The translations under genes and the position numbers were made by a program. A model generated the notes under the pieces. That model was not told the DNA's origin. It ran no database searches and saw only the letters and a list, made by a program, of their open reading frames with translations. A DNA stretch of 64,000 nucleotides from assembly GCA_002633005.1 (NCBI GenBank), contig NMRA01000625.1, positions 124,001 to 188,000 on the forward strand, given 5' to 3'. The DNA is from Phoronis australis (taxonomy: Eukaryota > Phoronida > Phoronidae). Positions 15,004-26,375 of the stretch are shown in pieces. Every line of letters begins with the position of its first letter. The stretch's first letter is position 1.

Positions 15004-16183
15004 CGAAATATTCCCCACTGGGGTTCTTGTCCATTTCATTCTCCAATTCCTTGGTCATGGCTTCCATCTTTTTCTGTGCCTCTGTTGGTCCGTTGGCTTT
15101 GGGCGGAGTAACCTGATAGCCCAGAGCATTACTGCCTTGCTGTTGCTGCTGTTGCGTTAGGCCATTGGTCATGTAAGTGGGCATCCCACGGGTGGCCGTG
15201 CCATTAGCATTGGACATAACGTAGTTAGGCGCACGGGTCACATACGATGTGGGTGAGGGTTGGGTGTTGTGGGGCCCATGGTAAGGGGGCGGGGGCTCCG
15301 AGTGGCCGCTGTTTGAACTCAGGCTCATCTCATTCTCAAGCTGCTGAGTCATCGCAGCAAGCTTTTTTTCTGCCTCTGATGGCCCAGTCGATTTGGGTGG
15401 TGTGATCTCATATCGTAGTAAACTTTGTGGACTCGAGGTCGGAATACGGTCAACTTTTTGAGGGGTTGATGACCGTGTTGACCCAATGGAGGACGGCACA
15501 CTGCCAGCCTGTCGGTGAATAGGCTCAGAAAAGTTGTTAACTGGCCTACTAGAAGGTTGGACGTTGGCCTGTAGTATATTTCTACTCCGTATATCGTAAG
15601 GTGGTGGAGGCGCATCACTGAATCTTGGTAATCCATCATTAAAATTCACTGGTCGTGTATCAAATATGTACTCCATCCCTGACGATGCAGTGCTCGATCG
15701 TTGACTTGGGTAGCGATCGTTAGTCATAATACAGTTCCCATATACACTCGTCCGAGGGCTAGAATGCTTAGAATCCTGCGAGTTTGTTGATTTGGAACTT
15801 GCCACGCTTGACCTTTGACCTGCCCTCTGATCATAAGGTGGAGGTGGGGGACCTTGGAATATGCTCATTCGTGGATTGGAATCCATACTTCCAATGCTTG
15901 AGCGTGGGCTGGAATAATCCGAACTCGTTCCTCCAGGCTTTGAAAAAGGAGCCTGCGGTTGTGGAATCTGCGATGAAGTTCTCTGAATGTACGAACCAAC
16001 TGGTATATTATTAGTATTCGATGAGTAAATATACTGCGGTGATCGGCTCAAGGAAGTCACATCTCCGTTCACTTGGTTGTACTTGGTACACAGTGCATTA
16101 TTATTGGGGTACTGCGGAGGGGCACTGCGTTGTATCCCATCCATACTATGGTCAAACCACTGTGGGTTATAGGCTACTGAGCA
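15004..16183 (-). CDS. Ajuba/LIMD1/WTIP-family LIM protein, pre-LIM exon (partial gene)
   Basis: One exon of 1180 bp encodes the pre-LIM region of a zyxin-superfamily LIM protein. Known relatives are adaptors at adherens junctions and in the nucleus that restrain Hippo (LATS/Warts) signalling and act as co-repressors. The exon begins after a polypyrimidine-CAG acceptor (AG at 16184-16185) and ends at a GTGAGT donor (GT at 15002-15003) inside a glycine codon. The first ATG in the exon is at 16142-16144, with A at -3 and G at +4; coding may instead enter from an upstream exon, since the frame is open back to the acceptor. Counting from that ATG, 380 residues are encoded. They include basic RSS/RTS serine clusters at 80-155, PPxY motifs at 101-104, 180-183 and 285-288, a six-glutamine run at 331-336, and two related 29-residue segments at 245-273 and 343-371 with a GPxEAxKK core. 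The end, NPSGEYFG, matches the run-up to LIM1 in Ajuba-type proteins. Zyxin/LPP is the alternative, but the SEAEKKL-type helix favours Ajuba. The three LIM domains are not found in the window. Confidence 0.8.
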
Positions 16184-19080
16184 CTGCAAAGAGTAGGGTA
16201 GACTTAAATTATGGTTTTGCACTCAGCATTAAAGCAAGGCAGTCAGACAGCAATATGCCCCCCCCCACCCGATGTTTTGCAACCCTACATAAAGAACGGG
16301 CCATAATTCAAGAAAATACGACCAAATCCCAATAATGATAATGTGCACTAGGACACGTCATAATGATAGTCAAAGGCAGTCCCTGATTTTCAGTGCCACT
16401 TTTTCCACCAAAAAAATGGACTAGTTATTCAATGCTTTCCTAGGTCTCAAAATCAGGCACCACTGATTAAACCTATATTCGACTGCTGTCCAAATAATGA
16501 AACTGTACATAAACGTTTTCCATCTTGAACATCATTTTTCATTTACACAAAAGCAATTTTCATAGGTTTTGCGCAAACAGTCATTGGCACACCAGTATCA
16601 AGATTTAGTCCTAAGAGCAGGGTTGGTGGTCCTCATGGGTACATTACAAAAACCCTGTCACGTTTGGTTTCGACTGCAGGCAACAGCAGTTTCTAAATCA
16701 AGGCTAGTCCAAATCGATCTTGTCCATTGCTACTAATAAGCCTTTCTAAACCATCCAGCTAGCTGTATGAAGACCATCATCAAAATACAGCTAGCTGAGC
16801 TAGGTACCATTGTGTGTCCATTAGACCCCAAATTTCACACAGTCTAGGTAGTTCTGTTCATCAACTCAAGAAATTCATATCAATATGTAAACCTAACGAC
16901 TGGCGGAGGTGCATGCAGAGTCTGGGAGTCAACCGACACCTCGCCCGTTGCAGGTTACTAAGTGAAAAACAATCTAATTAATATCATTTTTCTTGTACAA
17001 TTCTCCGCAAAGTCAGTCCTTGTTTTGAAAACAGTACGCTGGTGACATGCACATGCGCCATTTGCCAAAATTCTGTGACATCTCTTGGGAGATGATGACA
17101 CATTTGCAGCAGCAAAATTTGTTTTGAAATTCGGTATGCTGGATTTAAAATACTAAATCTCGTAACGAAGTGAAGCCAATTACGATAATTTTTTGTGACA
17201 TGAATGCAACCTTGTGGAAGAACAACAGCAGAATGAAGAAGCGGCGAAAAAGGAACTGGCCAATAGGCAACGCAATATTTCATCGCGCGGAAGTTGATGC
17301 AAAAGATCACTCCACAACTTTAGCAGCAGAAAATGGTAGAGCACTAAATTTTTCCAACACCGATAAACAATTCAGTTAACTCAAGGAGGAGTGTAGTTTT
17401 TAAAGACACTAATCATCTATCATATTTTAATTGGCCAGTTTTTTTACCAACACCGGCGCAAAGTTGTATATAAAGTATACAGCTTTGCACCAATGCTAAG
17501 CCTTTGTAGCCAGCATCAGGACTTGCAGGTCAATTATCTACCAGGATACAAGGAAATACTAAAAGCACTCGTCAATGGGTACTCGTACCAAAGAACTGAA
17601 ACCCAACATATGATTTTATTACGATACTTTAGGTGAAAATCTTCCAAACTTAGCTATTTACGAATTTGATTTCAGAACCAAAAAGTTCCAAAAGCCGTCA
17701 GTTTTAATGAATTTTTAGTCTGGACAAGATGCCATAAAATTATTTCAGTGTTTTATTGCTTTATTCCACACAATAGGAAATTTGATCAGATTCCCTGATA
17801 AATAGGCCTCTTGAACATTGCAGGAATTGAACAAATCTATAGACAAAGTAGAAGATGCCGATTTTCTAATGTAACATGTCAAGGTATTGCCGAAACCAGG
17901 CAATAACTCTTGAGTGAAAATATACTAAAAACCCGAAACACCAACAAAATCAGGCTTACTTATCAGCAAATTTTGTCCATTTTGATATTATCTGATCTTT
18001 TGCCTTTTCAATAAATTCAAATTCATTTTACTCGGGTCACATTTTAAAAACTGTTGACTGCCACATTTTCTTGTGGACAAACTAAGGATTCTTTAGTCAG
18101 GTAAAGTAATTTACATATTCAGAACAAACGGATGAAAAGGAGATAATTGCAGTTTTGACAGTATAGTTCGGTAGTAGCCCTTTGTTAAGTTGTGTTTTTA
18201 ACGAAGTTTTGACAGTGTATATAATGTAATGTCCAATCTACTACTGACCACACAGCTCAGTGGACCTGAAAGTGAGACTACAAAACAACGCAAGTGCGTC
18301 AATACTCTTAATTACCAAAGTGTACTTTACCTTATTTTAACAATCAAAAAGTAAATTGGTTGAGCACATCCATTACTGGGCCATCACCTGTAATACAGGT
18401 ATACAATATATGACTACGGCATCCACAGACGATGATGAATATGCCTGTATTCTTCGACATCACTCCATCAGAGTCAGACGTCACTGGTGATCTGTCAGAA
18501 ACGATCATAATATGGCAAATACTGTTGTCAAAATTATCTTAACAACACTCCATCTGATATGCCAATAACTCTTTTTATTAAGCGCCCTTACCGTAATTAC
18601 GAGTGCATAAACACGTCTTCATATCCACGGAATAGCTAGCTTGAGAAATTGGCGACGATGTGAGGCGCTCGGACCAAAACAACAATATACAAATCAAAAA
18701 ATCATGGCGGGTTTTAGCGTATGAATACATAACTTCCGCTACATCATGGACATCTATCGGCTTGATTCAAAACAGTTTTGTGCAGTCCCAAGTCGCGTCT
18801 CGTCCACGAGTCGGCTACCAAGAGCTGCCAAATAACGTGTTATCAAAAGCACTGAGAAATGATCGCTCGACGTTGCTTTTGATGCCCGATATTTTGAAAT
18901 ATTGTTGCAATTCTTTCGTCTGAAAATACTATCAAATATCAGTATGAGCAAGTTCATGAACACTTGCTTGTTCCCACGGGAGCACCGACCAGAACTCAAT
19001 GCATTTCGTTCACGTACTTTTCCAAAGAAATGTTTAGTTTCATGCGTGCACCCAGCCTTTAATATGGGGGGCTCGAATTC
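16184..19080. other. Gene-free stretch upstream of the Ajuba-like exon
   Basis: It should contain the intron and possibly 5' exons of the Ajuba-like gene, but I cannot point to one. Open frames here are short and resemble nothing I know. Confidence 0.4.
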
Positions 19081-19084
19081 CTGA

Positions 19085-19260
19085 CGTTGTGGACCTTTTG
19101 TTAAAAAGGCGGGCGGACTAAAACACTGTGAATTGCGCGTTTGTGCTTGTTTAGCATTTGTACTTGTTTAGTGGACTTTTGTCTCATTTTCTCGGACTTT
19201 TTGTTTCTCAGGGGCGGACCTTTTTGCCCACTTTGCCCCTGGGTGAGCGCATGAGTTTTA
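19085..19260 (+). repeat. Dispersed repeat, copy 1
   Basis: GTGGACTTTTGTCT, then CTCGGACTTTTTGTTT and GGACCTTTTTGCCCA, recur in inverted orientation at 26205-26375. The similarity is too long and ordered to be chance. No open frame or terminal repeat identifies the family. Confidence 0.7.
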
Positions 19261-19999
19261 GAAGGATTTAGCATGCCCCGAAGAACTCCTCAAAAGAACA
19301 GACCGTTTAGGATTTTATCTGGGTTTTTAGTCTCGAAATAGCCTAATAGGTGACGTGACAAAGAACTCGTCCGCCCTTATTACCAAAGGCGACATTTTTA
19401 GTACTGGTATTACTAAAGACATATATGTACATGATTCATTAATAATAGAAACCTACACATTCAAATTAAATTAGATTTAATCAAATTGAATAAAACTCAA
19501 TTAAGGATGAGAGTGGTAATATAAATAAATAGGAGACCACAAAAAACATACTGCAATCGACGCTAACTCAGTCCCGCGAGTGGCCCATGGGACCTGCGAT
19601 CTCAGATTTCACGAGAGTTTGTATTGTTTATTTCCGGCTAAGCAGGCAAGCTGTTAGCCGTATCTTTAATCGAGGGTTGTCAAAAGGGATTAGGTCTATT
19701 TTCATTGGGTTTTTTTTCATTTTGTCATTTTTTTCATATGATGATGAAGCGAGATTCTTGAATTACGGTTCCAGGTAACTCCGAGTCAACCATGATTTAT
19801 CTGCAAAAGTCTATAAACCTGTCAGTTACACTCGTCATTTCTCCGACCCGTGGTCGTCGACTTAGATGAGAATAGTTTGCCTTCTGGTGTTTTTTAACTT
19901 TGCTTTCAGCCTTAACATGGACAAACCGTAAGCTGTTGAGCAGTGTTGGTAACCGGAACACAGTCCTTCGGAACTGTCTGGAGTACGGTGGTGATGTAG

Positions 20000-20350
20000 G
20001 ACACCAGGAAAATAATGTTTTAGAAAACTGTAACAGCGTTTCTGAGAACTCGCCTTGTTTTTGAAAAGACTTTTAAGTTGCATAAAACGGAAATGAAACG
20101 ATAATTTAGAAAACTGTAACATCATTTTGAGCATTTACATACCAAATTTGTTAATGCTATTGTTCCTGTTGTGTTTCTATTATTGTACCTTTATTTTCTA
20201 CCAAATTTTACTAAAAAGCATGGTTACGTGACCCAATTAGTGACAGGTTGGTATAAAGTAAAAAAGTCCACTGAATTTTTAATTTCAGAAAATATACTTT
20301 TCGTGGAGTTAAATTCTATAGTTGTGTAAATATGTGGCTAAATGAACAGT
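20000..20350 (+). repeat. Dispersed repeat family, segment B
   Basis: AGTTGCATAAAA, TTTAGAAAACTGTAAC, a CTATTG-rich middle, CTAAAAAG, and TTTCAGAAAATATACTTTT occur in the same order at 41830-42110. The first element is partly repeated in tandem at 20010-20040. No coding capacity was seen. Confidence 0.7.
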
Positions 20351-20630
20351 CTTATATATAAGGTCCTCTGATTACTACTAACTGATCATCCTCTTTGACT
20401 ACTGTGGCATAGCCTGTTGCCAAAATTGGAAGAGAAATTCTTTCTTTTGTGTCCATGGTTCATAAACTGAGAAATAAAAAATTAATAAAATCTTCTACTA
20501 AGGCAATGTGAGTGCTGACTGATTTCGTGAATTATTGGAGGATGTTTCAATCATGATGGGAAAATGATTCTTTGGTGTACATTTTCTTGCTTGGAGCTGA
20601 AGCAGTTTCTTTTCCGCGATCACGACAAAT

Positions 20631-20675
20631 TCTTCTTCTTCTTCTTCTTCTTCTTCTTCTTCTTCTTCTTCTTCT
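20631..20675. repeat. (TTC)15 microsatellite
   Basis: An uninterrupted TCT/TTC run of 45 bases. On the minus strand it is the (GAA)n tail of the LINE fragment beside it. Confidence 0.97.
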
Positions 20676-20990
20676 CGTTCGTCAAATGGTCAAATCTGTT
20701 CTGCCAATGAATGCTACCGTCCTCTACAGGTCCTCTAGGCTGCCGTAGTCTTGTCAAGCGGGGTGGGGGAGGGTAACACTTCTTTCCTCTTTTCCTCATA
20801 CAATGGGCATGTCTGGAGGATGTGTTCCGTGGTCTGGCTGTTTGTTTCGGGTTGCCACGTTCTCCGCCCCTCCTTTGCCCTTTGACCCATAATCTGCTTC
20901 TCGCCGTCAATCTCCAACGGTCGCCTCCTTATTCTGTACCCGATCGCCACTCATTCCTCCGAACCTTGTCCCTGTGACCCAGTAACCTGT
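20676..20990 (-). mobile_element. Decayed 3' end of a LINE retrotransposon with GAA tail
   Basis: The minus strand encodes TTEHILQTCPLYEEKRK (CPLY near 20799-20813), the cysteine/histidine-like tail found at the C terminus of many animal non-LTR ORF2 proteins. It then has, in another frame, YGSLEDL, a stop, and TVAFIGRTDLTI, which normally closes that protein. A frameshift and an in-frame stop show it is dead. The element ends in a GAA microsatellite. Only this 3' stub is visible. Confidence 0.75.
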
Positions 20991-21614
20991 TCGCCACGAC
21001 CACCTATAAGGAAGTGCGAATATTATGCCCAAGCCCGGTAATCCCTCTACTCGTCAATTTAATTTCTGTGCGACGTCTTGGTGCGCATTAGGTGAAGGAA
21101 CCCATATGGACAAAAAACGACAAAGGGGAGGGGTTTGAAATGACTAACGCTCTCGGGACAAATGGGCTAGAGAACACTAAGTATTGACTGTTGACCGCAG
21201 GGGGAGGAGGTCAGAAATGAACAGGGGACAAGCGCCACTACTCACTATTACCATACACATCAGCTGATTTCCAGGGAAGAGTAATTTTGTAAAAAAAAGT
21301 ATGTTCAGAAGACACGTTTATTGGCAAAACTAAAATTTTTGCTACATGGCAAACAATTGACAAAAAAAATTCTGACTCTTGGGTATAAAGAAAGGTTGCA
21401 AAGACAACCGAATTATAACGGAACAAGTTAGCACCGAACACTGAGGAGTCTCGGAAAGATCGAACATCGAGGCGCATGAACTTCGGTTCTGGAGAGGTTG
21501 GGATGGAAGAACATAAACACAGGGAAACATGGAAACAAACGGTCCTATGGATAACCAAAACATTTCTGAGTAAAACAGAATCAATTATCAATTGTTCACA
21601 AAACTGAACTTAAA

Positions 21615-21900
21615 ATGATGTTTGCTATGTTAATGAAAATGTTGCAAAATTGTCTATTAAATATTTTGCAGAAGTTGTTGACTAATAGTGGGAGCAAAAC
21701 TTTAGATTACCGAAAAGGTCAACATGGATGTTTAAGGTTGTGTAAGACCTTTCAAAAATGTTCAAATTTGACAAATTCTGGAACATCGTATTTCAGAAAT
21801 GGCTAATAGAATTCAAATGAAACATTCAGACACCATATTTATGCACTGTTCTCCACTTTTGCATGAGGGTCTATCAAAAATAGAACTTTTGTGATGTAGC
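21615..21900 (+). repeat. Dispersed repeat family, segment A
   Basis: AAATTTGACAAATTCTGGAA with TCGTATTTCAGAAATGGCT, then GCACTGTTC and CCACTTTTGCATGAGGGT, match 41650-41820 in order. Segment B of the same family lies about 1.4 kb to the left, so here the two parts are split and in the opposite order. Confidence 0.7.
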
Positions 21901-24900
21901 GAAAGGATGATTTGAGATTTCATCTTGTTAACAAACAAAATTTGATCATTCAATCAGAGGACGTTAACAAGGAACATGTACTAAAGGTGTGTTATCAGCC
22001 CAGCCAATATACAGGAAAAACTAATTAACGGTTCCACGGTCTGCTCTAACCACTTGCAACTAGTTAAAACTTCCGTAGTTAATTGTATCAAAGAGAATTT
22101 ATTTACTCGTTGGATACTCTTTCATTGTAGTAATGTCGTGAAATCAGACCAAATAGCAATGCTGGGAGCGATAAAATCAGGTTTCATAAAGCCGGGTGGG
22201 GCACACAAATACGTATGTTTTAACCAAAAAGGCGTGAACAGGTATTTATGCACTACGAGCTAACAACAAATTTTAGAAAATTGGTTGCCAGGACTTTTTC
22301 ATTAAAACTTTCTGTGGCTCAGCGTTCACCACGTGTTCTATATGGTTGCAACACGTTAATGGTCCTAGAATATCCCTTTACAAGTAATTAACGTCACTTA
22401 ATCATTTTTGGAGTTGGTTGATAACTGCCCAAACATGGCTAAGACCTTATCCACTTTTGGAGCATTTCACAGAATAAATGGTTTTTGGTAACTTTTTAGA
22501 ATTGGGGTAGATAATTGGCATATATCTTGTGATAGTGGACAACGGATACGTGAACCGTTTGACAATGGGAGAGGTCCTATCCAGTAGCGCCCTCTGTTGT
22601 CTGGAAGGCCACTGAACAAGAGAAAAACGTTAGAGAAAGGAACTACCAGTCAGCTCTCCAACGCGAAAACTTGTAAAATACCTTTTAAACAGATCGTGGC
22701 GGATCAACTTCTTGGAAATGCTAACTTAAGGGTTATTCACTTTAAATATTGAAAGAATTTCTTTAAAAAATCGTCAGATTTATTATTTTTGAAACACTGA
22801 CTAAAAATAAACACTCCTCAAGTTCTTTCCAATACAGGGAAGAATTCAAAAACACTAGGAGTTCGCTAGGACCTCACTAGAAAAGAAAGACTAGATATTG
22901 TAGTGTATTTTAAATGAGAACACATGATTTTGGCTAGCTTTTCTATCTGCGAGATAGCTACTGAGCTTTACCCAGTTTTCAAATTTTCCGCCCCTATTGC
23001 GCATGCGCTCAAAGAAGTTGGACAAGCTGCTGCTTGAAATCGACATTGTTTTGTTTACAAAGGTCAAAGGTGTTCTAAAACTGAGGAATTGTCTCCCACA
23101 AAAACTTGACGGCAACATCCAATGACAAGCTTGCACGCGACTCGGCGTTCCAAAGAGAGCGTTTGCTTTCTTTGCCTTTGTGTATTCAAACACGCAAGTC
23201 GGCTATTTGCACAGTTCGTATTTTAGTGTACCCTTATCAGTTTTTACTCTAGATTTACTACAAAGGTCACATTTTCCATATAAAGGAAATATGCTATGTC
23301 TATATAATGCCGAACCAAATAAGGAGACATACTTTGCCTTGTGAAAGAAAAATCGACGAAGTGACGAGCAGTCGACAGATCGCTTTTTTTTGAAATTTGA
23401 AACTGGAGGAAAAATGCTTTGACATCAACAGAAAATCAAAATCTTTAAGAACAAGTCACAAATATATCTGGTGAACAGTTTAACTTCTGTTTGAGTGGCA
23501 GAGTATCACTTTGAATAATGCAATTTTGTTTGCCGCTTTCGCGTTCTATGCCAATTTAAAACTGTCAATAATATGTAACGGAAATCGATTACATTTCGTG
23601 AGCCCGATCAAAAATATAAAGATACAACTTACGATGAAGAAATCAACCCCAGTTTCCAAAAGCAGAGACGGTAGCTTAGGATTGTTTTTGATGCTCCATA
23701 TTAAAAGATATGTCATGCTTTTTTCGCTGAAAATACCATACGTGGTTACAAGGGAGATAACTCTGACCGGATGATATAATATGCTAAAGTTGGTTTAGTA
23801 AATTCTGCATATTACTTCTAGTGCTTCTATGTAACCAGAGTATTTATCAAAATGATCATGGGAGCCGGACAGGTGAATGGCACCTTTGCCAAACACTAGC
23901 AATCTGCTGCGCCAGGTTACCGTAAATTGGACTGAAAAGTAAACATAAATGGACTCCAATCGGACTTCTCAGTAGGTTTGCATACATATCTATATCATTA
24001 GTTCAAAAATCAGTCAAAGTTGTGGCTGTTGAAACACGGCTACTTCGCGATCAACTTCAGTGCACGCCCTCGACACAGGCGTTAAATAAGTTATAGAAAC
24101 ATCGCTACCTTTGTAAACAGAAAAGTTATTGAGTTTGACTTTATTTTTAGAACGTTAACGTTTTTTCCAAAACAGCAATCAAAAATGTGGACTCTGTGAC
24201 GTCAATACATCAATGATAGGCCGCGTTGGATTTTTTCATTCTAAAGCTACAACCTCATTAGTATGCGTATTTCGACGTTTCAGTTTCTCTCTTATTTCCA
24301 TCATTTTTGTAATGTGTATTTTATTACTGCTCAATGATATCGACGCTACTCATTCATGGGTCATCTTTATGAGATGCAAGTGTGCGAAAATAGAACCAGT
24401 GACAGTTGCTCTGTGAACCAAAACACAGAATCCTGCTCGAGTGACGTGAAAAGTTGATATGATGATCATAACCCGCATTTATCATCTGTAAATCTTAGGC
24501 TGTAAAAGACTGATTTTTATGTTCATCTGTTTGAATACACCGGTTGACCTCATCTTCGATTGACCAATCAGGAACCATATGTGAGATATGTTCTCCAGAC
24601 ACAAGATGGATGCGAGACTACAGGTACAACGCATGCCTGCCTTGTTCCACTGAACCGCCAACACGTAGTCGTTAAGAGTACGGGTAAGCCTACCTCACAA
24701 ATCGCACGGGAAATATCACCAGCAGAACTATTTTTGTTTGACTTATTTCTCACGAGCTGTCTTTTCACGCACCACAATGTTTTGCCTACAAGTGTATTTC
24801 TTTTCTCACAAACAACAGTCCTTTTTGCCAAATGCATTCTTTTCTCCTAAGCAGTTGCTCGTTAAAATGAATTACCGCTCGTCATATGAGAAAATGTGTT

Positions 24901-25269
24901 CGTAAGAAAAAAATAGCTGTTTGAGAACGCGCGTGCAATTTGTAACGAAGGATGAGTGCCTACGCTCTCTTCTTGAAATCTTTTTTACTGTCTTTAGTTT
25001 TCATATTGTGTGCTTGTCTGCATGTCTTTGACAGTGATGAAGTCGGTCTATTTCATTACCTTCACATTTTAAATCATGTAGTTTTTGTTTAATGATTATT
25101 ACAGGAAACAAAATTTCCTTACTATCATATAGTATTTTGGGCACATCGGATGCGAAGACTGGTTTGTGATCCTGAACAATGTAAGTATGGGGGGGGGGCC
25201 AATTATTGATTTACATTGAGAACAATGTGTTGGTTTTCAGACACCGAAAATGTGACATTGACCGAGGTG

Positions 25270-25350
25270 GAATAATTATGGTGGTACGTAACACGAGAAA
25301 GAGATAACCAGTCCTGGTTATCTCTTCGTGGTAACACCCACTAAATTATT
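25270..25350. repeat. Long imperfect palindrome with a 13-bp perfect core
   Basis: AAGAGATAACCAG and CTGGTTATCTCTT form perfect arms around a 2-base centre. The match continues outward imperfectly through GTAACACGA/CGTGGTAAC and GAATAATT/AAATTATTC, giving arms of about 40 bases. It could be a tiny foldback element or a hairpin RNA. Confidence 0.75.
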
Positions 25351-26204
25351 CATGAAGGGAGGTAAGCAATCAGCAAGGGTTCGATGGATGGGACTTTTAT
25401 ACAGACCTCGAAATTTCGCACCGCCCGGGTATTTCTGATCATCATGCATCTCGCCATGAAACTTATTTCAACTTGTGGAGCAAACGACTGTGCATGTATA
25501 TTTATGCAGTCTTGTACAAAAGCTAGGAAGGAAGTTCTGTTTGGACTTTTGATCATATTTCGATCACATGTTCGGTGAGCAAGTTACCTGTTTTTTTTTT
25601 ACCCGCAATGTTGTGAAGAATATTAAAAAAATCTGGTAGATGCTCGGAATGAACAGTTGAGCAATATGACGACAGTCAGCAAACATTTTAGCCTTTGAAA
25701 ATACACCGATTGTATCCAAAAATCAAACGTTTCAGAAAATCTTATTTCAAGTAAATTCCAGAAAAGAAATGCAATTTATTGAACGTCGGTACCATTTTTA
25801 TGAATTACTGCCTCACCGAAAGAGAGAGCAGCTTTGACCCNCCCCCCCCCCCCGAGTCGTCGCATAAAACGTTTATAAAAGTTGAATATAAAATCTTCCT
25901 CCACAATGAAAACATGTGAATAAATTGAAATCCCTCCACTGTTTCGTGTTTTCATTTGTCTTCTTCAAACTTCTGTTAAACTAACTCCCACAATGCAGGT
26001 GCTAATATGCGGTGCCTCAGATCGGAGTATGGAACCAGAGATCGTGGACGTCTTTGACGGAATCCTGGATCAGAGTTCTATTCACTGAGATTTCACATGC
26101 ATTTGTTGACTGCACAGATTCAGCGAAAACACACAGTGCTTTAATAAAACCACATTTTCACCAATAGATAATTTTGTTCCAAACACATCTATATTTTACA
26201 TGGG

Positions 26205-26375
26205 CGCATCCAGGGGCGGAGGGCTCGGGGGGCTCGTTGGCGAATTGGGCAAAAAGGTCCTCCTCAGCAAAACAAAAAGTCCGAGTAACCAAGACAAAAG
26301 TCCACAGGAATTGTGTGCGGATGCACAATTCGTAGGACTGAGCCTAGAGACTCTATATTTTAGGCTGGGTGCGCG
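26205..26375 (-). repeat. Dispersed repeat, copy 2 (inverted relative to 19085-19260)
   Basis: The plus strand reads GGGCAAAAAGGTCC, AAACAAAAAGTCCGAG and GACAAAAGTCCAC, the reverse complement order of copy 1. The copies have diverged outside these blocks. Confidence 0.7.

Noticed and set aside
14972-16222. Taking the whole 416-codon open frame as the Ajuba-like coding region
   Set aside because: Its first codon is GTG and the ends read into intron. Clear acceptor and donor sites trim it to 15004-16183.
20620-20910. Lysine-tailed 96-residue protein
   Set aside because: The lysines are the GAA microsatellite and the rest is an off-frame reading of the dead LINE.
24560-24850. Overlapping sense and antisense frames with splice-like borders (CTCCAG ... 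GTAAGCC)
   Set aside because: No recognisable protein and weak splice context; chance is adequate.
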